Of a stretch of DNA of 5,914 nt, positions 1 through 5,691 are shown piece after piece. How positions within the stretch are numbered: the stretch's first letter is position 1; each line of letters opens with the position of its first letter. Source of the DNA: JBEKVE01 sp049514335 (GTDB lineage Bacteria; Actinomycetota; Acidimicrobiia; Acidimicrobiales; UBA8190); assembly GCA_049514335.1 (NCBI GenBank), contig JBEKVE010000261.1:1-5914 (forward strand), written 5' to 3'. The translations under genes were made by a program, and so were the position numbers. Under the pieces are notes generated by a model. The model was not told the origin of the DNA and made no database searches. It was given only the letters and a program-made list of their open reading frames with translations.

Positions 1-304
1 CCACGGTGGAGGCGGGGTTGATGATGGCGTCGATGTCGTAGATGACCGGCGCCGGGGCAGCGGCGCCGTCGGGGAGCTTGTCGTCGGTCCCCAACTCCTT
101 GGCGTTGCCGAGGTTCAACGGGTTGCTGAGCTCCCACTGCCAGGGCTGGTTCACCGTGGGGGGAGGGGACCACCAGGTCCCCGCGCTGGCGCTCGGCACG
201 GACGGCAGGACCACCATGGTTGCCGCCATCGCCATGGACAGGGCCACCAGCACGAGGGAGCGCACCTTGACGCTCCGGCGCCATCCACGTGCGATCGCCG
301 TCAC
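1..304 (-). CDS. Secreted GH114-like glycoside hydrolase family protein (N-terminal part, 3' end outside window)
   Basis: The first 101 codons are visible. Residues 1-41 form a Sec signal peptide: a basic n-region (R6, R9, R10, K13, R15), a hydrophobic core at about 17-33, and an A39-S40-A41 cleavage site followed by GTWW. The mature start has WQWEL (55-59) and, after a spacer rich in Ala/Pro/Asp, VIYDID (87-92). WQWxLS followed by a (V)YDID strand is the pattern I know from the start of GH114 domains (endo-alpha-1,4-polygalactosaminidase / TM1410-like TIM barrels), so a role on extracellular or envelope galactosamine-type polymers is inferred. The catalytic barrel lies beyond the window. The GTG at 304-302 is the first possible start after an in-frame TGA (313-311). 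No Shine-Dalgarno precedes it. It is divergent from the SDR gene and probably functionally unrelated. The spacer between WQWEL and YDID seems longer than usual. Confidence 0.65.
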   Translation of the reverse strand, partial: MTAIARGWRRSVKVRSLVLVALSMAMAATMVVLPSVPSASAGTWWSPPPTVNQPWQWELSNPLNLGNAKELGTDDKLPDGAAAPAPVIYDIDAIINPASTV

Positions 305-312
305 CGGCGGTC

Positions 313-318
313 ATCGTA
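313..318 (-). promoter_or_regulatory. Candidate -10 (TACGAT) of a leaderless promoter for the GH114-like gene
   Basis: On the minus strand, TACGAT (318 to 313) fits the actinobacterial TAnnnT -10 pattern. It ends 8 bases before the GTG at 304, so transcription would begin at or within about two bases of the start codon. No Shine-Dalgarno sequence lies upstream of that GTG, which fits a leaderless message. I see no convincing -35 box 16-18 bases upstream. This is a prediction from spacing only. Confidence 0.4.
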
Positions 319-383
319 CCGCCCGACCCTGACGCGTGCCGGTCCGATGCCGGGGCGCACGAGGCGGGGCGCGGGGCGTGCCC

Positions 384-395
384 GGTAACGTTGCC
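384..395. promoter_or_regulatory. Pseudo-palindrome GGTAACGTTGCC with embedded TAACGT, candidate operator/-10 upstream of the SDR
   Basis: The 12-mer is an inverted repeat with one mismatched pair (T386 against G393), centred on AACGTT (387-392). It is one of the few A/T-containing stretches of the 114-base divergent gap. TAACGT (386-391) could be a -10 on the plus strand and would give a leader of about 20 bases to the ATG at 419, but no -35 is evident. It could be an operator for an unseen regulator; the DNA-binding half of the TetR-type gene at the other end is not in the window. Confidence 0.25.
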
Positions 396-418
396 CCGGC
401 GCGCGCGTCGGGCGGGCG

Positions 419-1246
419 ATGTCGGAGCCGACAGACGGGGGTGGACTGGGCGTGGGCCGTTTGGACGACAAGGTCGCCATCGTCACGGGGGGTGGCGGAG
501 GGATCGGCGCCGCCACGAGCCACGCCTTGGCACGCCAGGGCGCCGCCGTCGCCGTCGTCGACATCGACGGGCCCCGGGCGCAGGAGGTGGCGCAGGCCAT
601 CGCCGCATCCGGCGGCTCGGCGTGCAGCGTGGTCGCCGATCTCTCCGAGGAGGCCGAGGTCGTCTCGGCGGTGAAGACGGTAGTGGACCGGTACGGCCGC
701 CTCGACATCCTCCACAACAACGCAGCACTCACGGACTCCGAGTTCCTGCACCGCGACACGCAGGTCGCCGATCTCGACCTCGAGGTGTGGGAGCGGACCA
801 TGGCCGTCAACCTGCGCAGCCAGATGCTCTCGTGCAAGCACGCCGTGCCGGAGATGGTCCGCACCGGAGGCGGCTCCATCATCAACATGTCCTCGGGGGC
901 GTCGCTCAAAGGCGACAGCACCCGCACCGCCTACGGGGTGTCGAAGGCCGGTGTGAACACCCTCACCATGTACGTGGCCACCTCGTACGGAAAGCAGGGG
1001 GTCAGGGTCAACACCATCGTCCCCGGGCTCATCATCACCGACGCCGTGCGCGCCCATCTGACCGACCGCATGCTGGCGGGCCTGAGCCGAGCCACGCTGA
1101 CACCCTTCGTGGGCGAGCCCGACGACGTGGCCAACCTGGTGGTGTTCCTGGCGTCGGACGAGGCGCGCTACATCACGGGCCAGATGATCCCCATCGACGG
1201 GGGCATGTCGGTGCACGTGGGGTCGGCCACCGACAAGGAACGGTGA
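419..1246 (+). CDS. SDR family NAD(P)-dependent oxidoreductase
   Basis: This 275-residue classical short-chain dehydrogenase/reductase is a cytosolic Rossmann enzyme that interconverts a hydroxyl and a ketone. Visible motifs are the glycine-rich cofactor loop TGGGGGIG (23-30); D48 at the end of beta-2, which favours NAD(H) over NADP(H); D74 after beta-3; NNAA (100-103), a variant of NNAG; and the tetrad N131, S159, Y172, K176 with the usual 13-residue Ser-Tyr spacing. IVPGLIITD (200-208) and the C-terminal TGQMIPIDGG are also typical. Length is normal for the family. The ATG at 419 is the first start in frame, but its Shine-Dalgarno is poor (GGGCGGGC). GTG at 452 (residue 12), preceded by GGGGGTGG, would give the common VGRLDDKVAIVTGG beginning and is a real alternative. 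The substrate is unknown; the neighbouring thiolase and CoA ligase suggest a hydroxyacyl-CoA or alcohol in the same pathway. A promoter-like gap separates it from the next gene. Confidence 0.93.
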   Translation: MSEPTDGGGLGVGRLDDKVAIVTGGGGGIGAATSHALARQGAAVAVVDIDGPRAQEVAQAIAASGGSACSVVADLSEEAEVVSAVKTVVDRYGRLDILHNNAALTDSEFLHRDTQVADLDLEVWERTMAVNLRSQMLSCKHAVPEMVRTGGGSIINMSSGASLKGDSTRTAYGVSKAGVNTLTMYVATSYGKQGVRVNTIVPGLIITDAVRAHLTDRMLAGLSRATLTPFVGEPDDVANLVVFLASDEARYITGQMIPIDGGMSVHVGSATDKER

Positions 1247-1280
1247 GACGATCAGGGGCCCGACCCGGCGTCCGTCGAGG

Positions 1281-1309
1281 TTGGGGGCTGCGGCCCCCGT
1301 TGCTAGGCT
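1281..1309 (+). promoter_or_regulatory. Candidate promoter TTGGGG-N17-TAGGCT for the HMGCS-like/thiolase genes
   Basis: TTGGGG (1281-1286) and TAGGCT (1304-1309) are separated by exactly 17 bases. The -10 is preceded by TGC (1301-1303), an extended -10 element. Both match vegetative actinobacterial sigma consensus reasonably well, the -35 only at its TTG. Predicted initiation is near 1316, leaving a leader of about 75 bases to the ATG at 1391. It is the best promoter candidate in the window and suggests that the HMGCS-like and thiolase genes are transcribed separately from the SDR. Confidence 0.45.
1282..1299 (+). terminator. G/C hairpin after the SDR gene (possible weak terminator)
   Basis: GGGGGC (1283-1288) pairs with GCCCCC (1293-1298) around a TGCG tetraloop, and a T-G pair (1282/1299) extends the stem. 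It begins 36 bases after the SDR stop. There is no T-run, only TTG after the stem, so intrinsic termination would have to be of the U-less type proposed for actinobacteria. The stem overlaps the -35 and spacer of the candidate promoter below, so it may be incidental. Confidence 0.35.
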
Positions 1310-1312
1310 GGG

Positions 1313-1327
1313 CGCCGCCAAGCGGCG
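1313..1327. repeat. Perfect inverted repeat CGCCGC-CAA-GCGGCG at the predicted transcript start
   Basis: Two 6-base arms (1313-1318 and 1322-1327) flank CAA. It lies immediately downstream of the candidate -10, where an operator or a 5'-end RNA hairpin would act. The all-G/C arms mean it could arise by chance in DNA this rich in G and C. Confidence 0.3.
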
Positions 1328-1341
1328 ATACGAACACTCAC

Positions 1342-1346
1342 GGAGG
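1342..1346 (+). promoter_or_regulatory. Shine-Dalgarno GGAGG positioned for a leader start at 1353
   Basis: GGAGG sits 6 bases upstream of GTG 1353-1355, which is ideal spacing. It overlaps the GTG at 1346, so it cannot serve that start, and it is 44 bases from the ATG at 1391. It therefore appears to load ribosomes on the short leader frame and not directly on the main gene. Confidence 0.4.
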
Positions 1347-1352
1347 TGGAAG

Positions 1353-1394
1353 GTGCGGCACGGTCCCCGACGCAGCCACGCTTCAGCGCGATGA
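1353..1394 (+). CDS. Possible 13-codon leader peptide translationally coupled to the HMGCS-like gene
   Basis: GTG 1353 opens a 13-codon frame (VRHGPRRSHASAR) ending at TGA 1392-1394. The stop overlaps the ATG of the HMGCS-like gene in an ATGA junction (1391-1394). The frame has the only good Shine-Dalgarno in the region (GGAGG, 6-base spacing), while ATG 1391 has none of its own. This fits re-initiation by translational coupling. The peptide is strongly basic (four Arg, two His) and has no recognised family. Chance is possible in so short a frame. A base error that splits a longer N-terminus is the other explanation. Confidence 0.3.
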   Translation: MRHGPRRSHASAR

Positions 1395-2812
1395 GAGGGA
1401 TCCGGAGCTACGCCGCCCACATCCCCTACCGCCGGCTCGAGCGCAAGGACATCGCCGCCGTGTTCGGGGGGGCCACCGGCCGCGGCCAAAGGAGCGTGGC
1501 CTCCTTCGACGAGGACACCACCACCATGGGCTTCGAGGCCGCCCGCCTGGCGCTGCGGTCCATCGGCGGGGCGTCCCCCGACGCCCTGTGGTTCGCCACC
1601 GCCGAGCCCGCCTACGCCGAGAAGACCAACGCCACCGCCCTGCACGCCGCGCTCCGGCTCGATGCCGGCGTACCGGTCATGGACCTGAACGGCGCCGTGC
1701 GCTCGGGGGTCGGGGCCTTCCTGGCCGCCGTGCGCAGCACCGACGAGGTGCTCCTCGCCGTGGCCGGCATGCGCGGGGGCCTGCCCCTGAGCGCCGATGA
1801 GACCGAGGGCGGCGACGGTGCCGCCGCCGTGCTCGTGGGGGACGACGGCGACGGCCCCGTGATCGCCGAGTACCTCGGAGGGGCGTCGGAGACCGAGGAG
1901 TTCGTGGACCGCTGGCGCACCCCGGGCTCGCCGCGACCGCGACGCTGGGAGGACCGGTTCGGCGAGACGGTGTACGTGCCCATGGCCGAGCGGGCCTGGA
2001 ACGCGGCGCTCAAGTCGTGCGAGCTCAACCCCGGTGACGTGGACGTCGCCGTGGTCACCGGCAACCACGCCCGGGCCGTGCGGGCCACAGCCGGCCGGCT
2101 CGGAGCCAAGGCGGTGGCCGACAACCTCGACTCCGTCGTGGGCAACACCGGCGCCGCGCACTTCGGCGTGGTGCTGGCCAATGTGCTCGACCAGGCCGCA
2201 CCGGGGGCGACGGTCGCCGTGGTGGTACTGGCCGACGGCGTCGACGTCCTGCTCTTCCGGACCACCGACGCCCTGGCGTCGTTCACGCCGGCCAAGTCGG
2301 TCGCCGACCAGATCGCCCGCAGCGCCCTCGTCCCGTACGGCAAGTTCCTGACGTGGCGCAACATCGTCGACGTCGAGCCGCCCAACCGGCCCACCCCCAA
2401 CCGGCCCTCGTCGTCGGCAGCAGCCCGCTCCACCGACTGGAAGTTCGGGTTCGTGGGCTCGCGCGACCGGCACACCGGCATCGTCCACCTGCCCCCGCAG
2501 CGGGTCGGCATCTACGGCGGCACCACCGACGACATGGAGCAGGTGCCCGAGGCCGAGTCGCTGGCGACGGTGACCACCTACACGGTGGACCGCCTCATCT
2601 ACTCTGAGAGCCCGCCGGTCATCTTCGCCGTTCTCGACTTCGACGGCGGCGGCCGGTTCCCGTGCCAGCTGACGGACTGTGATGTCGACGACATCGCCGT
2701 GGGCACCAGGGTGGAGATGACGCTGCGCCGCCTGTTCAGCGCCGATGAGATCCACAACTACTTCTGGAAGGCCCGTCCCATCGGAGCGTTGGAAGCGAAG
2801 GAGACGCCGTGA
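1391..2812 (+). CDS. HMG-CoA-synthase-like (thiolase fold) protein fused to DUF35/OB-fold domain; catalytic Cys and zinc ribbon lost
   Basis: From ATG 1391 the product has 473 residues. Residues 1-300 resemble the archaeal-type HMG-CoA synthase half of the thiolase superfamily: a typical start MRGIRSYAAHIPYRRL; ATAEPAYAEKTNA (69-81), which keeps the catalytic Glu (E72); the nucleophile-elbow equivalent DLNGAVRSGVGA (98-109); TGNHARAV (223-230); and GNTGAAHFG (251-259). The Cys expected in G-x-C-R-S-G is V103, and the catalytic His position appears to be G224. After a Pro/Asn-rich linker (329-345), residues 350-377 match the DUF35 zinc-ribbon frame but lack all four Cys. Residues 394-463 are the OB fold, ending in HNYFWKARP. 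I infer a non-catalytic acyl-CoA-binding or scaffold partner for the thiolase, whose gene overlaps it at GTGA. GTG 1346 would add 15 residues, but it has no Shine-Dalgarno and the added sequence is untypical of the family. Family assignment is firm; function is not. Confidence 0.88.
   Translation: MRGIRSYAAHIPYRRLERKDIAAVFGGATGRGQRSVASFDEDTTTMGFEAARLALRSIGGASPDALWFATAEPAYAEKTNATALHAALRLDAGVPVMDLNGAVRSGVGAFLAAVRSTDEVLLAVAGMRGGLPLSADETEGGDGAAAVLVGDDGDGPVIAEYLGGASETEEFVDRWRTPGSPRPRRWEDRFGETVYVPMAERAWNAALKSCELNPGDVDVAVVTGNHARAVRATAGRLGAKAVADNLDSVVGNTGAAHFGVVLANVLDQAAPGATVAVVVLADGVDVLLFRTTDALASFTPAKSVADQIARSALVPYGKFLTWRNIVDVEPPNRPTPNRPSSSAAARSTDWKFGFVGSRDRHTGIVHLPPQRVGIYGGTTDDMEQVPEAESLATVTTYTVDRLIYSESPPVIFAVLDFDGGGRFPCQLTDCDVDDIAVGTRVEMTLRRLFSADEIHNYFWKARPIGALEAKETP
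2798..2803 (+). promoter_or_regulatory. Shine-Dalgarno AAGGAG fixing the thiolase start at GTG 2809
   Basis: AAGGAG lies 5 bases before GTG 2809-2811, inside the last codons of the HMGCS-like gene. The GTG overlaps that gene's TGA (2810-2812) as GTGA. Together they support this start and translational coupling of the two genes. Confidence 0.75.
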
Positions 2813-3924
2813 GCTCGCATGGCATCAAGGACCGCGTCGCCATTGTCGGCATGTCGTGCACCCCGTTCCGGGAGCACTTCAACCGCAGTCGCGACGACCT
2901 GCTCATCGACGCCGCCGACGAGGTGCTCGCCGCGGTCGGCGTGACGAAGCAGGACATCGACGCCTACTGGATGGGGATGGCCGTGTCGGGCAGCTCGGGG
3001 ATCGTGCTCGCCTCGGCGCTCAAGCTCCAGGGCAAGCCCGTCACGCGGGTGGAGAACTACTGCGCCACCGGGTCCGAAGCGCTGCGCCAGGCGGCGTACG
3101 CCGTGGCCAGCGGTGCCTATGACATCGCCATGGCCATCGGCTGCGACAAGTTCAAGGACACCGGCTTCGCCGGCACCAACGCCAACAACAAGTACGGCGT
3201 CGACCGTTCCGAGCTGCGCATGGCCGTGGCCAAGATCGCCGAGAAGAACCACTACAACGGGGCCCGCAACCCGCGGGCGCAGTTCCGCAAGGAGACCTCG
3301 GCCGAGGACATCTGCAAGATGGCGGCCGTGGCCGGGGAGCTGTCGGTGTTCGACTGCGCCGGGGTGGCCGACGGTGCCGCCGCGGCCATCGTGGTCCGGG
3401 CCGAGGACGCACACCGCTACACCGACAAGCCGGTGTTCATCAAGGGGATGTCGGTCGTGGCCGGCGACGGATCGGGCCTCGTCGACCCGAGCTACGACTT
3501 CACCACCTTCCCCGAGGTGGTGGCGGCGGCCGAGGACGCCTACCAGCAGGCCGGCGTGGACGACCCGCGCAGCCAGGTGGCCATGGCCGAGGTCCACGAC
3601 TGCTTCACGCCCACCGAGCTCGTGCTCATGGAGGACCTCCGGTTCGCCGAGCGGGGGACGGCGTGGAAGGAGGTCCTGGCCGGGACGTTCGCTCTCGACG
3701 GCAGCCTGCCCGTCAACACCGACGGCGGCCTGAAGAGCTTCGGGCACCCCGTCGGGGCGTCGGGCCTGCGCATGCACTACGAGTGCTTCCTGCAGCTGCG
3801 CGGCGAGGCACCCGAGAACCGGCGCATCGCCAACGACCGCAAGCTCGCCGTGGTGCACAACCTCGGCGGCTACCCCGGCGAGATGGTCTCGTTCGTGTCG
3901 GTGGTGGGCACAGAGCCGGGCTGA
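2809..3924 (+). CDS. Thiolase family protein (SCP-x / acetyl-CoA acetyltransferase-like)
   Basis: This 371-residue thiolase would catalyse CoA-dependent cleavage of a 3-ketoacyl-CoA or the reverse Claisen condensation. The nucleophile is C85 in ENYCATGSEA (82-91). HDCF (263-266) replaces the NEAF loop of classical thiolases and is the mark of SCP2/SCP-x and archaeal types, where its Cys (C265) is thought to act as acid/base. GGLKSFGHPVGASG (306-319) supplies H313. The final CxG motif is replaced by HNLGG (350-354), again as in this subfamily. The catalytic set therefore looks intact, unlike that of the HMGCS-like partner. No C-terminal SCP2 sterol-carrier domain is present. Start GTG 2809 is supported by AAGGAG and a 4-base overlap with the upstream gene. 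DUF35 proteins are known to bind thiolases of this type (archaeal thiolase/HMGCS, actinobacterial Ltp/ChsH2), so a complex with the upstream product is likely. A retained C85 argues for thiolase chemistry over the aldolase chemistry of Ltp2-type proteins. The acyl substrate is unknown. Confidence 0.92.
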   Translation: MSSHGIKDRVAIVGMSCTPFREHFNRSRDDLLIDAADEVLAAVGVTKQDIDAYWMGMAVSGSSGIVLASALKLQGKPVTRVENYCATGSEALRQAAYAVASGAYDIAMAIGCDKFKDTGFAGTNANNKYGVDRSELRMAVAKIAEKNHYNGARNPRAQFRKETSAEDICKMAAVAGELSVFDCAGVADGAAAAIVVRAEDAHRYTDKPVFIKGMSVVAGDGSGLVDPSYDFTTFPEVVAAAEDAYQQAGVDDPRSQVAMAEVHDCFTPTELVLMEDLRFAERGTAWKEVLAGTFALDGSLPVNTDGGLKSFGHPVGASGLRMHYECFLQLRGEAPENRRIANDRKLAVVHNLGGYPGEMVSFVSVVGTEPG

Positions 3925-3997
3925 CCCCGCTGACGATCACCGCCACCTCCGCCCCCGGCGTGCCGAGCGGCGACCCCTCCACCGCGCTGCGGCGACG

Positions 3998-5647
3998 ATG
4001 ACGGAGGGCGAATCGAAGAGCGACTGGGGACTGCGGTCCCTCCCGCCCGCGCTCGCCCGTCACTACGTCGAGGCCGGATTCTGGCGCGACGACACCGTGG
4101 GCCAGGTGATCGCCGGCGCCGTCGCTCGCCACCCCGGGCTCACGGTCAAGATGCGCTCGGCGGTCCGGCCGTGGACGGGGACCTACGCCGACGTCTTCGA
4201 CGCCGCCCGGCGACTGGCGGGGGCCCTGCAGGCCAGGGGCATCGGCGCCGGTGACGTCGTGGCCTTCCAGATACCGAACTGGGTCGAGGCCGCCGTGAGC
4301 TTCTGGGCCGCCGCTCTGCTCGGCGCGGTGGTGACGCCCATCGTCCACTTCTACGGGCCCAAGGAGGTCTCCTACATCCTGCGGCGCACAGGGGTCCGGG
4401 CCCTCGTCACCGCCGACCGCTTCGGGCACCAGGACTACCTCGCCACCCTCGAGGGGATACGAGGGGGTCTCCCCGAGCTGGAGACCGTGGCGGTGGTGGG
4501 CGACTCGCCCGTCCCGCCCTGGGCGGCGGCGTTCGACGACATGCTCGACGCCGCCCCTGTCGGCGCGCCGGCGGTGGTGGATCCCTCCATGCCCGGTCTC
4601 GTGGCCTACACCTCGGGCACGACCGCGGACCCCAAGGGTGTCGTGCACTCGCACCGCACCATCGGCTTCGAGGTCAGGCAGCTGGGTGCCATGCAGGCCG
4701 GCAACCCGCCGTTGCTCGTGGGTGCGCCCGTGGGACACGCCATCGGCATGTTGAGCGGGCTCATGCTCCCGCTGTGGAAGGGCGAGCCCATCAACCTCAT
4801 CGACGTGTGGAACCCGGCCGAGGTGCTGGCCGCCATGCTCGAGGACCACCTGGCCTCGGGCAGTGGTGCCACCTACTTCCTCACCAGCCTGCTGGATCAC
4901 CCCGACTGCACGCCGGCCCACCTGGCCTTGATGAGCCGGATCGGCCTCGGGGGGTCTCCGGTGCCGGCCGCGGTGACCGAGCGAATGGCGTCGCTCGGGA
5001 TCTCCGCCATCCGGTCCTACGGATCGACCGAGCACCCCTCCACCACCGGGAGCCGCCACGACGAGCCGGAGGCAAAGCGCCACTACACCGACGGCCGGCC
5101 GCTGCTCGGGGTGGAGGTGCGCCTCGTGGACGAGGACGGCCGTGCCGTGCCGACGGGGGAGCGGGGCGAGATCCTGAGCCGGGGCCCCGACTGCTGCATG
5201 GGCTACACCGCCCCGTCTCTCACCGGGGCGAACTTCGACGCCGATGGGTGGTTCGCGACCGGGGACATCGGTGTGCTCGACGAGGACGGGTTCCTCGCCA
5301 TCGTGGACCGCAAGAAGGACATCATCATCCGCGGGGGCGAGAACATCAGCGCCCTGGAGATCGAGGAGGTGCTGATGCGGATCCCCGGGGTGGCCGAGGC
5401 CGCCGTCGTGGCCGCTCCCGACGAGCGCCTGGGCGAGCACGGCTGCGCCTTCATCCGCCTCGTCGAGGGCTCGGCCCCGCTCGATCTGGCCGGCATGCGG
5501 ACCGAGCTCCAGGGCGCGGGCCTGGCCCGGCAGAAGTGGCCGGAGGAATTGCATCTCGTGGGGGAGCTGCCGCGCACGCCGTCGGGCAAGGTGAAGAAGT
5601 TCGTCCTGCGCGACCAGCTCAGGTCGGGGGAGCCACCGACGGCGTGA
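3998..5647 (+). CDS. AMP-forming acyl-CoA ligase (ANL superfamily)
   Basis: This 549-residue protein would activate a carboxylic acid with ATP and CoA through an acyl-adenylate. The core motifs are present in order: P-loop YTSGTTADPKG (204-214), A5 SYGSTE (340-345), A7 TGD (421-423), hinge/A8 DRKKDIIIRGGENIS (437-451), and the catalytic lysine K531 in TPSGKVKKF near the end. Length and order match full-length bacterial FadD/AliA-like ligases; the N-terminus HYVEAGFWRDDT resembles cyclohexanecarboxylate- and medium-chain-acid-CoA ligases. No membrane segment or signal is seen, so it should be cytosolic. ATG 3998 is the first start in frame and gives a normal N-terminus, but there is no clear Shine-Dalgarno. 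The 73-base gap after the thiolase holds no obvious promoter or terminator, so cotranscription with the upstream genes is likely. It would supply the acyl-CoA used by the thiolase and SDR. The exact acid cannot be told from sequence. Confidence 0.93.
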   Translation: MTEGESKSDWGLRSLPPALARHYVEAGFWRDDTVGQVIAGAVARHPGLTVKMRSAVRPWTGTYADVFDAARRLAGALQARGIGAGDVVAFQIPNWVEAAVSFWAAALLGAVVTPIVHFYGPKEVSYILRRTGVRALVTADRFGHQDYLATLEGIRGGLPELETVAVVGDSPVPPWAAAFDDMLDAAPVGAPAVVDPSMPGLVAYTSGTTADPKGVVHSHRTIGFEVRQLGAMQAGNPPLLVGAPVGHAIGMLSGLMLPLWKGEPINLIDVWNPAEVLAAMLEDHLASGSGATYFLTSLLDHPDCTPAHLALMSRIGLGGSPVPAAVTERMASLGISAIRSYGSTEHPSTTGSRHDEPEAKRHYTDGRPLLGVEVRLVDEDGRAVPTGERGEILSRGPDCCMGYTAPSLTGANFDADGWFATGDIGVLDEDGFLAIVDRKKDIIIRGGENISALEIEEVLMRIPGVAEAAVVAAPDERLGEHGCAFIRLVEGSAPLDLAGMRTELQGAGLARQKWPEELHLVGELPRTPSGKVKKFVLRDQLRSGEPPTA

Positions 5648-5660
5648 CGGTGATCCGGTT

Positions 5661-5691
5661 GCGCCCCTGCCGGGGGCCCGGAGCGGGGCGC
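5661..5691. terminator. Strong G/C hairpin between convergent genes (candidate bidirectional terminator)
   Basis: GCGCCCC (5661-5667) pairs perfectly with GGGGCGC (5685-5691). The 17-base interior (5668-5684) is itself G/C-rich and partly self-complementary (CCGGG...CCCGG). It lies 13 bases after the ligase stop and 16 bases beyond the stop of the minus-strand regulator gene, exactly where a shared terminator would sit. Neither strand has a T-run after the stem, so it would be a U-less actinobacterial-type terminator. Confidence 0.45.

Noticed and set aside
1346..1390. GTG 1346 as the start of the HMGCS-like gene
   Set aside because: It keeps the frame open but has no upstream Shine-Dalgarno, since GGAGG overlaps the GTG itself. 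The 15 added residues are not typical of the family, whereas MRGI at 1391 is.
289..1800. Plus-strand open frame of about 500 codons running through the SDR gene and into the next gene
   Set aside because: It crosses two real genes and the promoter gap in a different frame and is an Arg/Gly/His-rich shadow product with no motif.
2362..2420. PNRP repeat in the linker of the HMGCS-like/DUF35 fusion
   Set aside because: Two short PNRP copies in a Pro-rich interdomain linker are ordinary low complexity, not a functional repeat.
311..2755. Very long open frame on the minus strand (over 800 codons) opposite the SDR and HMGCS-like genes
   Set aside because: The product is low-complexity, dominated by Gly, Arg, His, Val and Ala with no domain, and it mirrors two genes whose motifs are unambiguous. 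Stops are rare in antisense frames at this GC content.
3925..3997. Search of the 73-base gap between thiolase and ligase for a promoter, terminator or small gene
   Set aside because: It is C-rich sequence with no convincing -10/-35 pair, no strong hairpin and no start with a ribosome site.
3713..5554. Long minus-strand open frame (about 600 codons) opposite the thiolase end and CoA ligase
   Set aside because: It is antisense to a ligase with all core motifs. The product is compositionally biased and shows no recognisable family.
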